Shown one piece after another: positions 33,914 through 42,262 of a DNA stretch of 49,324 bases. The notes beneath the pieces are model-generated. The model was not told the origin of the DNA. It searched no databases and saw only the letters and a list, made by a program, of their open reading frames with translations. The position numbers and the translations under genes were made by a program. Position 1 is the stretch's first letter. Each line of letters opens with the position of its first letter. Source of the stretch: Gammaproteobacteria bacterium (GTDB lineage: Bacteria > Pseudomonadota > Gammaproteobacteria > Enterobacterales > Alteromonadaceae); assembly GCA_018222405.1 (NCBI GenBank), contig JAAFAI010000031.1:1-49324 (forward strand), read 5' to 3'.

Positions 33914-35704
33914 ATGGCAGGTAAAATCCCTCGCGAATTTATCGACGACCTGTTGGCCCGTACCGACATTGTTGAAATTGTTGATAGCCGTGTCCGGCTC
34001 AAAAAAGCGGGGAAAAACTATTCAGCCTGCTGTCCGTTCCACGACGAAAAAACGCCCTCTTTTACCGTAAGCCAGGATAAGCAGTTTTATCACTGCTTTG
34101 GCTGTGGTGAGCATGGCAACGCCATTTCGTTTCTGATGGACTATGACCGACTGGAGTTTGTTGAAGCCATTGAAGAACTGGCGAAGATGCACGGTCTGGA
34201 AGTGCCAAGAGAGCAAGGTTCAGGTCGTTTTACCAGCAACAAAGACAAGCAGCAGAATGAGTCTGATTTCCAGTTAATGGAAAAGGTCACACGCTTTTTT
34301 CAGCATCAGCTTAAACACCATGCCCAGGGCAGTAAAGCGGTGGAGTATCTCAAACAGCGCGGTTTGTCTGGCGAAATTGTTAAGCAGTGGGAAATTGGTT
34401 ACGCCCCGCCCGACTGGGATGCGGTACTCAAAACCTTTGGTACCGACAACGCTTTAAGAAAACAGCTACTCGATCTTAAACTGGTAAACCAAAACGACAA
34501 CGGCAAACAGTATGACTTCTTTCGCGACCGGATCATGTTTCCGATTCGTGATAAGCGCGGCCGGGTGTGTGGCTTTGGTGGCCGGATTATGGAAGGCAAT
34601 GGCCCGAAATACCTGAACTCGCCGGAAACCCGTATCTTTCATAAAGGATACGAGTTATTTGGCTACTACCAAACCCGCCAGCAACGTAACTTACAGCGCA
34701 TCATGGTGGTTGAGGGCTATATGGATGTAGTGGCGCTAAGTCAGTATGGCATCCAGTATGCCACCGCTGCACTCGGTACCGCGACCACTCAGGACCATAT
34801 GACCATGCTAATGCGTGGCACGCAGGAAATTGTGTGTTGTTACGATGGCGACCGGGCAGGGCGAGATGCCGCCTGGCGCGCGGTGGAAAATGCCCTGCCA
34901 GCCTTAAAGGATGGCGTACAGTTAAAATTTCTGTTTCTGCCGGATGGCGAAGACCCCGATACCATGGTGCGTCAGATTGGTCAGGAAGCCTTTGAGGAAA
35001 TGGTCGCCAAGGCAACGCCACTATCGACCTTTTTCTTTGATGCCTTACTGAAGCAGCATTCTGTTGGTACCCCGGAAGGTAAAATTGCCCTGAAGTCGGC
35101 TGCACAACCACTGATAGACCAGGTAGCAGGCGAACAACAAAAGCTGATGCTGAGTGAAGAACTCAGCAAACACGTAGGTGAGTACGACCGTTTTAAGCTC
35201 GATAGGGATATTCGCGCAGCCAATGCCAGCCCTGGCTCGGCGGCCCCAAGACAGCAAAAAAATGACGGCGGCAATATCAATAAAACCCGCCTGTCGCCGA
35301 TAAGTGTAATGATTAGATTGTTGCTGGAACATCCGTCACTGGCAGCAGAGTGTAGTGATTCCGTACAGCCTGAATTTCTCAACGGTTCAGGGATTGCCGG
35401 CCTCAATGTTTTACAGGATGTGTTCAGTTTTTGTGCCAGCCATCCGCAGGCTAAAACTGCACAAGTGGTTGAAAACTTCCGCGAGCACCCCTATTCAAAG
35501 AGTCTGGGTCGGCTACTCGTGCAGGAGCACTTTATTGATGATGCCGACGCACAAAGGGTATTTCGGGACTGCTTTGCCCGCCTGTTAGACTGGCATTTCG
35601 ATAGCCGCATTGACCAATTGTTGTCAAAATCAAGAATTCAGGCGCTTAGTAGTGACGAAAAACAGGAATTAAACATGCTCATGCGGGAACGGCAAAGCAG
35701 TTAA
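33914..35704 (+). CDS. dnaG: DNA primase DnaG
   Basis: The 596-residue primase has the N-terminal zinc finger C40, H43, C61, C64 (CPFH and CFGC), the RNA polymerase domain (about 115-250), the TOPRIM domain with VVEGYMDVVAL and CYDGDRAGRDA (about 258-340), and a C-terminal helicase-binding region (about 450-596). It makes the RNA primers for replication. A low-complexity hinge (residues 435-460, rich in Ala, Ser, Asn) separates core and C-terminal domain. It belongs to the rpsU-yqeY-dnaG-rpoD cluster; length is near the E. coli 581. Confidence 0.97.
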   Translation: MAGKIPREFIDDLLARTDIVEIVDSRVRLKKAGKNYSACCPFHDEKTPSFTVSQDKQFYHCFGCGEHGNAISFLMDYDRLEFVEAIEELAKMHGLEVPREQGSGRFTSNKDKQQNESDFQLMEKVTRFFQHQLKHHAQGSKAVEYLKQRGLSGEIVKQWEIGYAPPDWDAVLKTFGTDNALRKQLLDLKLVNQNDNGKQYDFFRDRIMFPIRDKRGRVCGFGGRIMEGNGPKYLNSPETRIFHKGYELFGYYQTRQQRNLQRIMVVEGYMDVVALSQYGIQYATAALGTATTQDHMTMLMRGTQEIVCCYDGDRAGRDAAWRAVENALPALKDGVQLKFLFLPDGEDPDTMVRQIGQEAFEEMVAKATPLSTFFFDALLKQHSVGTPEGKIALKSAAQPLIDQVAGEQQKLMLSEELSKHVGEYDRFKLDRDIRAANASPGSAAPRQQKNDGGNINKTRLSPISVMIRLLLEHPSLAAECSDSVQPEFLNGSGIAGLNVLQDVFSFCASHPQAKTAQVVENFREHPYSKSLGRLLVQEHFIDDADAQRVFRDCFARLLDWHFDSRIDQLLSKSRIQALSSDEKQELNMLMRERQSS

Positions 35705-35950
35705 TTCATCACAGCAACATATGCATTGGGTAAAAGTATTGAAAGTTGCGGTGAAGGCTTTAAACCTAAGCAACAACGAACCCGGAGCAGACTTCGGCAT
35801 TAGTCGCAGGCAACGGGCTTGCGAGTGGCAGACCAGTTAACGGCGAATTAGCACCACAATTACAGCAGAACCGGCAAGTTTTGAAAGGCTTATCAGCAAA
35901 ATTAGATGCGGTAAAAGTAGCCGCCGTAGTAGTCAAAATAACCATGTTTC

Positions 35951-35959
35951 TGTTATACT
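35951..35959 (+). promoter_or_regulatory. Extended -10 promoter of rpoD
   Basis: TGTTATACT contains the extended -10 TGn followed by TATACT (35954-35959). Upstream at 17-nt spacing is GTCAAA, a poor -35, which an extended -10 can tolerate. The predicted start near 35966 gives a leader of about 155 nt. Confidence 0.6.
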
Positions 35960-36022
35960 GTGTAATTCGCTGCCGTCGTCGCAATGGGCAGGCAATTAAA
36001 CGTAAACCAACAAAAGCAGTCT

Positions 36023-36055
36023 ACCGTAGGTAAGTTGTAACGTTATTACCTCGGT
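36023..36055 (+). promoter_or_regulatory. Leader hairpin of rpoD
   Basis: ACCG, a one-base bulge and AGGTAA pair with TTACCT and CGGT across a 12-nt loop, a 10-bp stem in the transcribed leader. A second possible stem CCGTC/GACGG follows at 36056-36080. Neither is followed by a T tract, so they are not terminators; a stability or processing role is possible. Confidence 0.4.
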
Positions 36056-36120
36056 CCGTCATAGATTTACATTTGGACGGGTCATATTGCAATGGTTAAT
36101 TTTTGAAAAGTGTAGGGTAT

Positions 36121-37959
36121 ATGGCGCAAAGCAAGCAGTCTCAGATTAAACTCCTGATTGCGAAAGGTAAAGAACAAGGTTATTTGACGTTTTCTGAAGT
36201 CAACGACCATCTGCCTCAAGACATTGTCGATTCGGATCAGATAGAAGATATCATCCGCATGATCAATGACATGGGTATCCAGGTAGCAGAATCAGCACCG
36301 GATTCCGATGAACTGTTAATGCAGGAAACCACCACTGACGAAGAAGTTGCAGAAGCGGCAGCACAAGCGCTGGCAACTGTTGAAAGCGAAATTGGACGTA
36401 CCACCGACCCGGTCCGCATGTACATGCGAGAAATGGGTACCGTAGAACTCCTTACCCGTGAAGGCGAAATCGAAATCGCCAAACGTATCGAAGACGGTAT
36501 TAATCAGGTTCAGTGTTCTGTTGCAGAATACCCTGAAGCCATTACTTACCTGCTCGATCAATGGGACCTTTACGAAGCAGAAGAAATTCGCTTAAGCGAT
36601 ATCATTTCTGGCTTTGTTGACCCGAATAACGAAGAAGACCTCGCCCCCACCGCCACACACGTTGGTTCAGAGCTTTCTCAGGAAGAGCTGGACGACGAAG
36701 ATGATGACGATGATGACGACGACGATGATGATGACGAAGACGATACCGGTGTTGATCCGGAAGAAGCTCGCCAGAAGTTTGCAGAATTACGCGATCAGTA
36801 TCAGGTTGCCCGCGAAGTCATCGAAACGAAAGGTCGTACCCACGCCGATTCGCGTAAAGAAATTAACGCGCTGAGCGACATCTTTAAAGAATTCCGCCTG
36901 GTACCAAAACAGTTCGATCGACTGGTTCGCAATATGCGTGAGATGATGGACCGCGTACGCATCCAGGAACGTCTGGTAATGAAGTACTGCGTCATGCACG
37001 CCAAAATGCCGAAGAAAGACTTCATCAAAGCTTTTGCCGGTAACGAAACGTCTACCGCATGGTTAGATACGATTCTGTCTGGCAACGCACCCTATGCCGA
37101 GGTGTTACAGTCATACAAAGAAGAAATCGAGCGTAGTGTTGGCAAGATTTCTCAGGTTGAGCAAGAAACCGGTTTGGTTATTGCCGACATTAAAGATATC
37201 AACCGTCGCATGTCGATTGGAGAAGCCAAAGCTCGTCGTGCCAAGAAAGAAATGGTTGAGGCAAACTTACGTCTGGTTATTTCAATTGCTAAGAAATACA
37301 CCAATCGTGGTCTGCAATTCCTTGATCTTATTCAGGAAGGTAACATTGGTCTGATGAAAGCGGTGGATAAGTTTGAATACCGCCGTGGTTATAAATTCTC
37401 AACCTATGCAACCTGGTGGATCCGTCAGGCGATTACCCGTTCTATCGCCGACCAGGCGCGGACGATTCGTATTCCGGTTCACATGATCGAAACCATTAAC
37501 AAACTGAACCGTATCTCTCGTCAGATGCTGCAGGAAATGGGTCGTGAACCAACGCCGGAAGAACTTTCTGAGCGCATGCTCATGCCGGAAGACAAAATCC
37601 GTAAAGTACTTAAGATTGCGAAGGAGCCAATCTCGATGGAAACCCCCATCGGTGATGATGAAGATTCGCATCTGGGTGACTTTATCGAGGACAGTACCAT
37701 TATTCAGCCCCTCGATTCAGCTACCGGCGGCAGCCTGAAAGACGCCACTCAGGAAGTTCTGGCTGGCCTGACTGCTCGTGAAGCAAAAGTACTGCGTATG
37801 CGTTTCGGTATCGACATGAATACCGACCACACGCTGGAAGAAGTGGGTAAACAGTTTGATGTAACCCGTGAGCGTATCCGTCAGATCGAAGCCAAGGCGT
37901 TGCGTAAACTGCGCCACCCCAGCCGTTCTGAACAGCTGCGCAGCTTCCTGGACGAATAA
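36121..37959 (+). CDS. rpoD: RNA polymerase sigma-70 factor RpoD
   Basis: The 612-residue protein is the primary sigma factor. It has region 1.1 (1-80), region 1.2 with TTDPVRMYMREMGTVELL, an acidic non-conserved insert with an unbroken run of Asp/Glu around residues 195-210, region 2 with NLRLVISIAKKYTNRGLQFLDLIQEGN, the -10 recognition helix YATWWIRQAITRS, region 3, and region 4 with the -35 helix VTRERIRQIEAKALRKL. ATG 36121 gives the E. coli-like start; a TTG six codons upstream was rejected. The Asp run (36690-36747) is coded by imperfect GAT/GAC repeats and is longer than in E. coli. Confidence 0.98.
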   Translation: MAQSKQSQIKLLIAKGKEQGYLTFSEVNDHLPQDIVDSDQIEDIIRMINDMGIQVAESAPDSDELLMQETTTDEEVAEAAAQALATVESEIGRTTDPVRMYMREMGTVELLTREGEIEIAKRIEDGINQVQCSVAEYPEAITYLLDQWDLYEAEEIRLSDIISGFVDPNNEEDLAPTATHVGSELSQEELDDEDDDDDDDDDDDDEDDTGVDPEEARQKFAELRDQYQVAREVIETKGRTHADSRKEINALSDIFKEFRLVPKQFDRLVRNMREMMDRVRIQERLVMKYCVMHAKMPKKDFIKAFAGNETSTAWLDTILSGNAPYAEVLQSYKEEIERSVGKISQVEQETGLVIADIKDINRRMSIGEAKARRAKKEMVEANLRLVISIAKKYTNRGLQFLDLIQEGNIGLMKAVDKFEYRRGYKFSTYATWWIRQAITRSIADQARTIRIPVHMIETINKLNRISRQMLQEMGREPTPEELSERMLMPEDKIRKVLKIAKEPISMETPIGDDEDSHLGDFIEDSTIIQPLDSATGGSLKDATQEVLAGLTAREAKVLRMRFGIDMNTDHTLEEVGKQFDVTRERIRQIEAKALRKLRHPSRSEQLRSFLDE

Positions 37960-37980
37960 ATCGTCTTGCTAAAAGCCATC

Positions 37981-38009
37981 AAAAGCCAGTCTTAACGACT
38001 GGCTTTTTT
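37981..38009. terminator. Bidirectional terminator after rpoD
   Basis: AAAAGCCAGTC and GACTGGCTTTT form a perfect 11-bp stem with a 5-nt loop and a T6 tract on the plus strand and A4 on the other side. It ends both rpoD and the convergent retropepsin gene, whose stop codon falls in the loop. Confidence 0.92.
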
Positions 38010-38840
38010 GTTTGTCTTATCGTAGTTAACAAAATGCATCTGATGACTAAACGGGTTGATGATCACCTTATAAAGATGCAGTAAATCTCTGCCCAGAATA
38101 CCGACTACTTCTAGATCGGCCAGCACCGCCAGATCCTGCTCGTAACCTGTCAAGGTAATCGCCTCACCGCCAAGGGTAAAACTCAATTCGTTGTCTTTGC
38201 CAAACTTAACCAATTGGGGATCGAATACCGATACACTGGCGCCAGTATCCAGCATCACGCGCTGTATTTTGCCTTCCAGCATCACGTCAAAAATAAGCGG
38301 TCCAAATTGGTCTTCGTAGGCCACTGTCGTGGTTGGCTGCAAACCTTGCTGCGGCTTATCGTACAAATTGATAAGCTTGTTGGCATAGTCGAACTCCACA
38401 ATATAATCCCGCAGTAGCTCCCATCCGATAACAGCCTGGAAGTCAGTAGAAATTTGCTCTGCCACACCTTCGATATCGCCGCGAGAGCTGCTAAACCTAA
38501 CGTCAGAAAACATCTGTTCCCCGAGTTTTAAAGTGTTTAGCGTACCCTGGTATACGTCCCATCGATTACCGTTGATATCACCGGCTTTAAAGCCGCTCTT
38601 TTCGAGTGGAATACCCAGAGCTTTAGCGGTAGAAAAAGCGACTTGCAGCCTTTGCTGATCGCCAATATCAATCATCGCTAACAATGGCTTACCGTTAGCC
38701 TCGATATCAGTAAATATAAGGCCATAAGAGTTGGTTTCAAATTCTAACGCTATGGGTTCATTGGCTGCATAACCCGCTTTAACTGCGGCTATGGTGGCCA
38801 GTAAAATATACAAAAGCTTGTGATTAAGACAACGTTTCAT
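37992..38840 (-). CDS. Secreted retropepsin-like protein with two aspartyl-protease lobes
   Basis: The 282-residue protein has a signal peptide (cleavage near GYAANE) and two consecutive retropepsin-like domains. The first (about 28-160) has AMIDIGDQQRL where the active-site triplet should be DTG or DSG, then VIGWELLRDYIVEFDYANKLINLYD. The second (about 170-275) has a proper VMLDTGASVSVFD and GILGRDLLHLYKVIINPF. The two lobes would fold like a single-chain pepsin in which only the second keeps a normal catalytic motif, unless DIG still works. Function and substrate are unknown. Confidence 0.82.
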   Translation of the reverse strand: MKRCLNHKLLYILLATIAAVKAGYAANEPIALEFETNSYGLIFTDIEANGKPLLAMIDIGDQQRLQVAFSTAKALGIPLEKSGFKAGDINGNRWDVYQGTLNTLKLGEQMFSDVRFSSSRGDIEGVAEQISTDFQAVIGWELLRDYIVEFDYANKLINLYDKPQQGLQPTTTVAYEDQFGPLIFDVMLEGKIQRVMLDTGASVSVFDPQLVKFGKDNELSFTLGGEAITLTGYEQDLAVLADLEVVGILGRDLLHLYKVIINPFSHQMHFVNYDKTNKKASR

Positions 38841-39086
38841 GGGTATTCATCCTTGAATAATTCTCAACATAAAGCACCTTAAAATATAATCATCACTGTA
38901 TGAAATTTCAACGCATGGGTGCTTGCCTGGCCGCGTCGAGAGAGAAGTTAACCGTATGTAAATGTTATTCAGCCCTGGCCTATTCACCTGCAAGAATAAA
39001 TCAGGCTAAGATGCACTGTGGTTAAAGTCACTTTACCGCTAAAAAAAACGACAGATACGAAATACTAATAACGAAAAGGGAATCAC

Positions 39087-41501
39087 ATGCAATTTCACAG
39101 GTTACGCCTGAGAGCTGCTGCACTCTGCTTTGCAGTCATCCTCTCTCCCACCGTTCCGGCTGCCACCGAATATCAAAAACCGGCCGAAGAAATTCTCCAG
39201 CTCGTCGATGTAAAACGCGCCCCCTATTTTCTGATGAATGATAGTCAGGATACCGCGTTGATGCTGTACCGCGATACCTATAAAACTATCGCCGAATTAT
39301 CCGAAGAGGAGCTGCGACTGGGTGGATTACGTATTGATCCCAAAGCGAATATCGGCAGTCGTGATACTTTTTATAACGATTTAAAAATTCAGCGAGTCAA
39401 CAGTCAACAAACGGTAGACATCGCAGGATTACCCGATAGCCCTCGTTTATCCAACTTTGCCTGGTCGCCGGATCAACAGAAAATGGCCATGACCCACAAG
39501 ACCCCGAACGGCATTGAGTTGTGGGTTGTGGATTTAAAAAGCGCCAAAGCTAAACGCCTTACCAAAGCCATTCTCAACGCCAACATGCGTGATGTGATTA
39601 ACTGGTTTGCTGACGGCTCTGCACTGCTGGTAAAAGTGGTACCCGAGGACCGCCAGCCGCTGATTAACACCGAATCTGCCACCCCGACTGGCCCGACGGT
39701 ATCAGTAAGTGACGGTAAAAAAGCCCAGAATCGTACTTATCAGGATCTGCTGAAAAACAAAAATGACGAATTTAACTTTGAGCAGTTAACCCGCTCCACG
39801 CTGGTAAAAGTCGACCTTAACGGCCACACCTCAAACTGGCTGGCGCCGGCGATGTATGGCAATATTGATGTCTCCCCCAATGGCCAGTATGTGCTGGTTA
39901 CCCGCTACGAGCAGCCGTTTAGCTATCTGGTGCAATACAACCGTTTTCCATCGGTCACCAGTGTATATACCCAGCAGGGCAAATTCGTTAATGACATTGT
40001 TTCAGTACCGCTGATTGAGGATCTGCCCAAGGGCTTTATGGCCACTCGCGAAGGCCGTCGGTCTGTTCAGTGGCGTGATGACAAGCCCGCGACGCTGGTC
40101 TTTGCCGAAGCGCAGGATAAAGGCGATCCGGCTGTTGAAGTTGACTATCGCGATGCGGTGTACGCGCTGGAACCGCCATTCGACGGCACTCCGTCGCTGC
40201 TCCTTAAAACCCATAACCGTTTTTCACGCATTATGTGGGGTGACGACAATCACGCGATTGCCCAGGATTACTGGTGGAACACCCGTAATACTAAAGCCTA
40301 TGCGTTTAACCCGAGCGACAGCACTGTAGAGCCTACGGTTATTTTCGATCGCAATTATCAGGATGCCTACAGCGATCCGGGTTCTTTTGTGACTGAGCGC
40401 AATGAATTTGGTCAGAGCGTACTGGCAATGGATGGCGCTAAGGTCTTTTTACTTGGCGATGGCTATTCGGATGAAGGGCAATTTCCTTTCCTAGACAGTC
40501 TTAATCTTAAAACGCTCGAAAAAGAGCGCCTCTACCAGTCTGCCTATACCGATAAACTGGAAGAGCTCTACGATTACAAAGTTGATGAACAGAAACTCAC
40601 CGTGAGTATCGAGTCGAAAAGTGAATACCCGAACCGCTACTTCCGTCACTTAACCGACCAATCGCTTACCCAGTTAACAGACTTTGAAAATCCGTTTAAA
40701 GCCATTCAGAGCGTAAAAAAGGAAGTCATCACCTATAAGCGTGACGACGGGCTAGAGCTTTCCGGCACGCTTTATTTGCCGGTTGGCTACGAGGAAGGTA
40801 AGCAATATCCGATGATCCTGTGGGCATACCCACGAGAGTATAAAGATCAAAACAGCGCCTCGCAGAATACCAGTAATCCCAATGAGTTTACCTATCCGTT
40901 CTGGGGCTCACCGATTTACTGGGTAAACAAAGGCTATGTGGTACTCGATGGCGCGGCCTTCCCCATTGTTGGCGAAGGCGATGAAGAGCCCAATGACAGC
41001 TTCCGCAGTCAGTTAGTAGCTAACGCCAGGGCCGCCATTGATGCCGTTGACGCGCGCGGACTTATCGACCGACAGCGCGTAGCAGTGGGTGGCCACAGCT
41101 ATGGTGCCTTTATGGTAGCTAACCTGCTGTCTCATTCTGATTTATTTGCTGCCGGTATTGCTCGCAGCGGTGCCTATAACCGTACCCTCACGCCATTTGG
41201 CTTCCAGTCTGAGGAGCGCTCTTACTGGGAAGCCCCTCAGGTGTATTACACCATGTCGCCCTTTATGCATGCCGACAAAATGAAAACCCCGTTACTACTT
41301 ATACATGGCGAGGCTGATAACAACAGTGGAACCTACCCCATGCAAAGTGAGCGCTACTTTAATGCCCTTAAAGGCCTTGGTGCCACAGCACGACTGGTAA
41401 TGTTACCCAAAGAGTCCCACGGCTACCGCGCCAAGGAAAGTATCCTGCACATGCTGTGGGAACAGGACCAATGGCTGGAACAACATGTAAAGGCTAAGTA
41501 A
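39087..41501 (+). CDS. S9 prolyl oligopeptidase-family peptidase, secreted
   Basis: The 804-residue enzyme has a signal peptide (cleavage near TVPAATE), a seven-bladed propeller region (about 60-520) and an alpha/beta hydrolase domain (about 540-800). The catalytic triad is visible: S671 in GGHSYGAFM, D744 in HGEADNNSG and H778 in KESHGYR. The type, with HGEADNNSGTYPMQSERY, is close to the S9C-like or glutamyl endopeptidase-like secreted peptidases of bacteria. It would cleave short peptides in the periplasm or outside. An AAGGGA ribosome binding site precedes the ATG. It lies 65 bp ahead of the DUF1080 gene, with a hairpin between. Confidence 0.9.
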   Translation: MQFHRLRLRAAALCFAVILSPTVPAATEYQKPAEEILQLVDVKRAPYFLMNDSQDTALMLYRDTYKTIAELSEEELRLGGLRIDPKANIGSRDTFYNDLKIQRVNSQQTVDIAGLPDSPRLSNFAWSPDQQKMAMTHKTPNGIELWVVDLKSAKAKRLTKAILNANMRDVINWFADGSALLVKVVPEDRQPLINTESATPTGPTVSVSDGKKAQNRTYQDLLKNKNDEFNFEQLTRSTLVKVDLNGHTSNWLAPAMYGNIDVSPNGQYVLVTRYEQPFSYLVQYNRFPSVTSVYTQQGKFVNDIVSVPLIEDLPKGFMATREGRRSVQWRDDKPATLVFAEAQDKGDPAVEVDYRDAVYALEPPFDGTPSLLLKTHNRFSRIMWGDDNHAIAQDYWWNTRNTKAYAFNPSDSTVEPTVIFDRNYQDAYSDPGSFVTERNEFGQSVLAMDGAKVFLLGDGYSDEGQFPFLDSLNLKTLEKERLYQSAYTDKLEELYDYKVDEQKLTVSIESKSEYPNRYFRHLTDQSLTQLTDFENPFKAIQSVKKEVITYKRDDGLELSGTLYLPVGYEEGKQYPMILWAYPREYKDQNSASQNTSNPNEFTYPFWGSPIYWVNKGYVVLDGAAFPIVGEGDEEPNDSFRSQLVANARAAIDAVDARGLIDRQRVAVGGHSYGAFMVANLLSHSDLFAAGIARSGAYNRTLTPFGFQSEERSYWEAPQVYYTMSPFMHADKMKTPLLLIHGEADNNSGTYPMQSERYFNALKGLGATARLVMLPKESHGYRAKESILHMLWEQDQWLEQHVKAK

Positions 41502-41510
41502 CCTCTGTTT

Positions 41511-41535
41511 CACACAGGTCCTGTGGGCCTGTGTG
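41511..41535. repeat. Hairpin between peptidase and DUF1080 genes
   Basis: CACACAGG and CCTGTGTG form an 8-bp stem with a 9-nt loop directly after the peptidase gene. There is no clear T tract, so it is a weak terminator or mRNA processing site. Confidence 0.45.
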
Positions 41536-41566
41536 CTCAGCAGCCTATTTCAACAGGAAAGCAGCA

Positions 41567-42262
41567 ATGAAAACACTGATTACACTTTTGGCAGGATTAC
41601 TTGTAAGCGCTTCTACAGCGGTACTCGCCGGTGATAACACACTCTCAGCTATCGAACAGCAGCAAGGCTGGGAAAGTTTGTTTGATGGTAAGTCACTTAA
41701 AGACTGGCGTAATTATCAAAAGGACGAAGCCGGCAGTAACTGGCAGGTCACTAACGGTACCATCACCCTTACTAAAGGAGGCAGTGGCGACCTGATTACG
41801 GAAAAGCAGTATGACGAGTTTGAACTGAGCCTGGACTGGAAGATTTCCGAGGCCGGAAACAGCGGTGTTTTCTTTCTGGCTGATGAGAGTGAACAGTACA
41901 TTTTCTTCCATGCCCCAGAAATCCAGATCATCGACAATGAAAAACACCCCGACAGCAAGCTCGACTCTCACCGCTCTGGCTCATTGTACGATATGGTGGT
42001 AGCACCGCCCGCGGCTTATAAAGACGCCGGAGAATGGAATAACCTGCGTATTAAGCTGCACAATGACGTGCTGGAAGTTTGGCAGAATGGCGTAATGACC
42101 GTTCACATCGTGATGCATTCGTCGACCTGGGACAAGCTTGTAGCAGCCAGTAAATTTGCCAAATGGGAAGGCTTTGGCGACCAGGCCAAAGGCCACATCG
42201 GCTTACAGGATCACGGCGACAAAGTGTGGTTTAAAAATATAAAAATCCGGGAGTTACGCTAA
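41567..42262 (+). CDS. DUF1080 / 3-keto-disaccharide hydrolase family protein
   Basis: The 231-residue product has a signal peptide (cleavage near AVLAGDN) and a single DUF1080 jelly-roll domain, with QQGWESLFDGKSLKDWRNYQKD at the start and GNSGVFFL, APEIQIIDNEKHPD and GHIGLQDHGDKVWFKNIKIREL. The family (PF06439) is described as 3-keto-glycoside hydrolases acting on sugars oxidised at C3. The ATG at 41567 has AGGAAA 6 nt upstream. The stop overlaps the GMC oxidoreductase start by one base (TAATG), so the two are coupled. Confidence 0.92.
   Translation: MKTLITLLAGLLVSASTAVLAGDNTLSAIEQQQGWESLFDGKSLKDWRNYQKDEAGSNWQVTNGTITLTKGGSGDLITEKQYDEFELSLDWKISEAGNSGVFFLADESEQYIFFHAPEIQIIDNEKHPDSKLDSHRSGSLYDMVVAPPAAYKDAGEWNNLRIKLHNDVLEVWQNGVMTVHIVMHSSTWDKLVAASKFAKWEGFGDQAKGHIGLQDHGDKVWFKNIKIRELR

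Larger units (their letters stand above)
35705..36120. other. dnaG-rpoD intergenic region
   Basis: This 416-bp gap holds the rpoD promoter (35951-35959), a roughly 155-nt leader and a hairpin at 36023-36055. Open frames are present on both strands (35770-36030 plus, 35766-35984 minus), but the first has no suitable start and both run through the promoter; I do not annotate a gene here. Confidence 0.6.

Noticed and set aside
35766..35984. 72-codon open frame on the minus strand upstream of rpoD
   Set aside because: No ribosome binding site, no recognisable features, and it runs through the rpoD promoter.
35770..36030. 87-codon open stretch upstream of rpoD on the plus strand
   Set aside because: A stop lies directly upstream, the first start codons are far inside, and the rpoD extended -10 is within it. 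The first half looks slightly protein-like, so a decayed gene remains possible.
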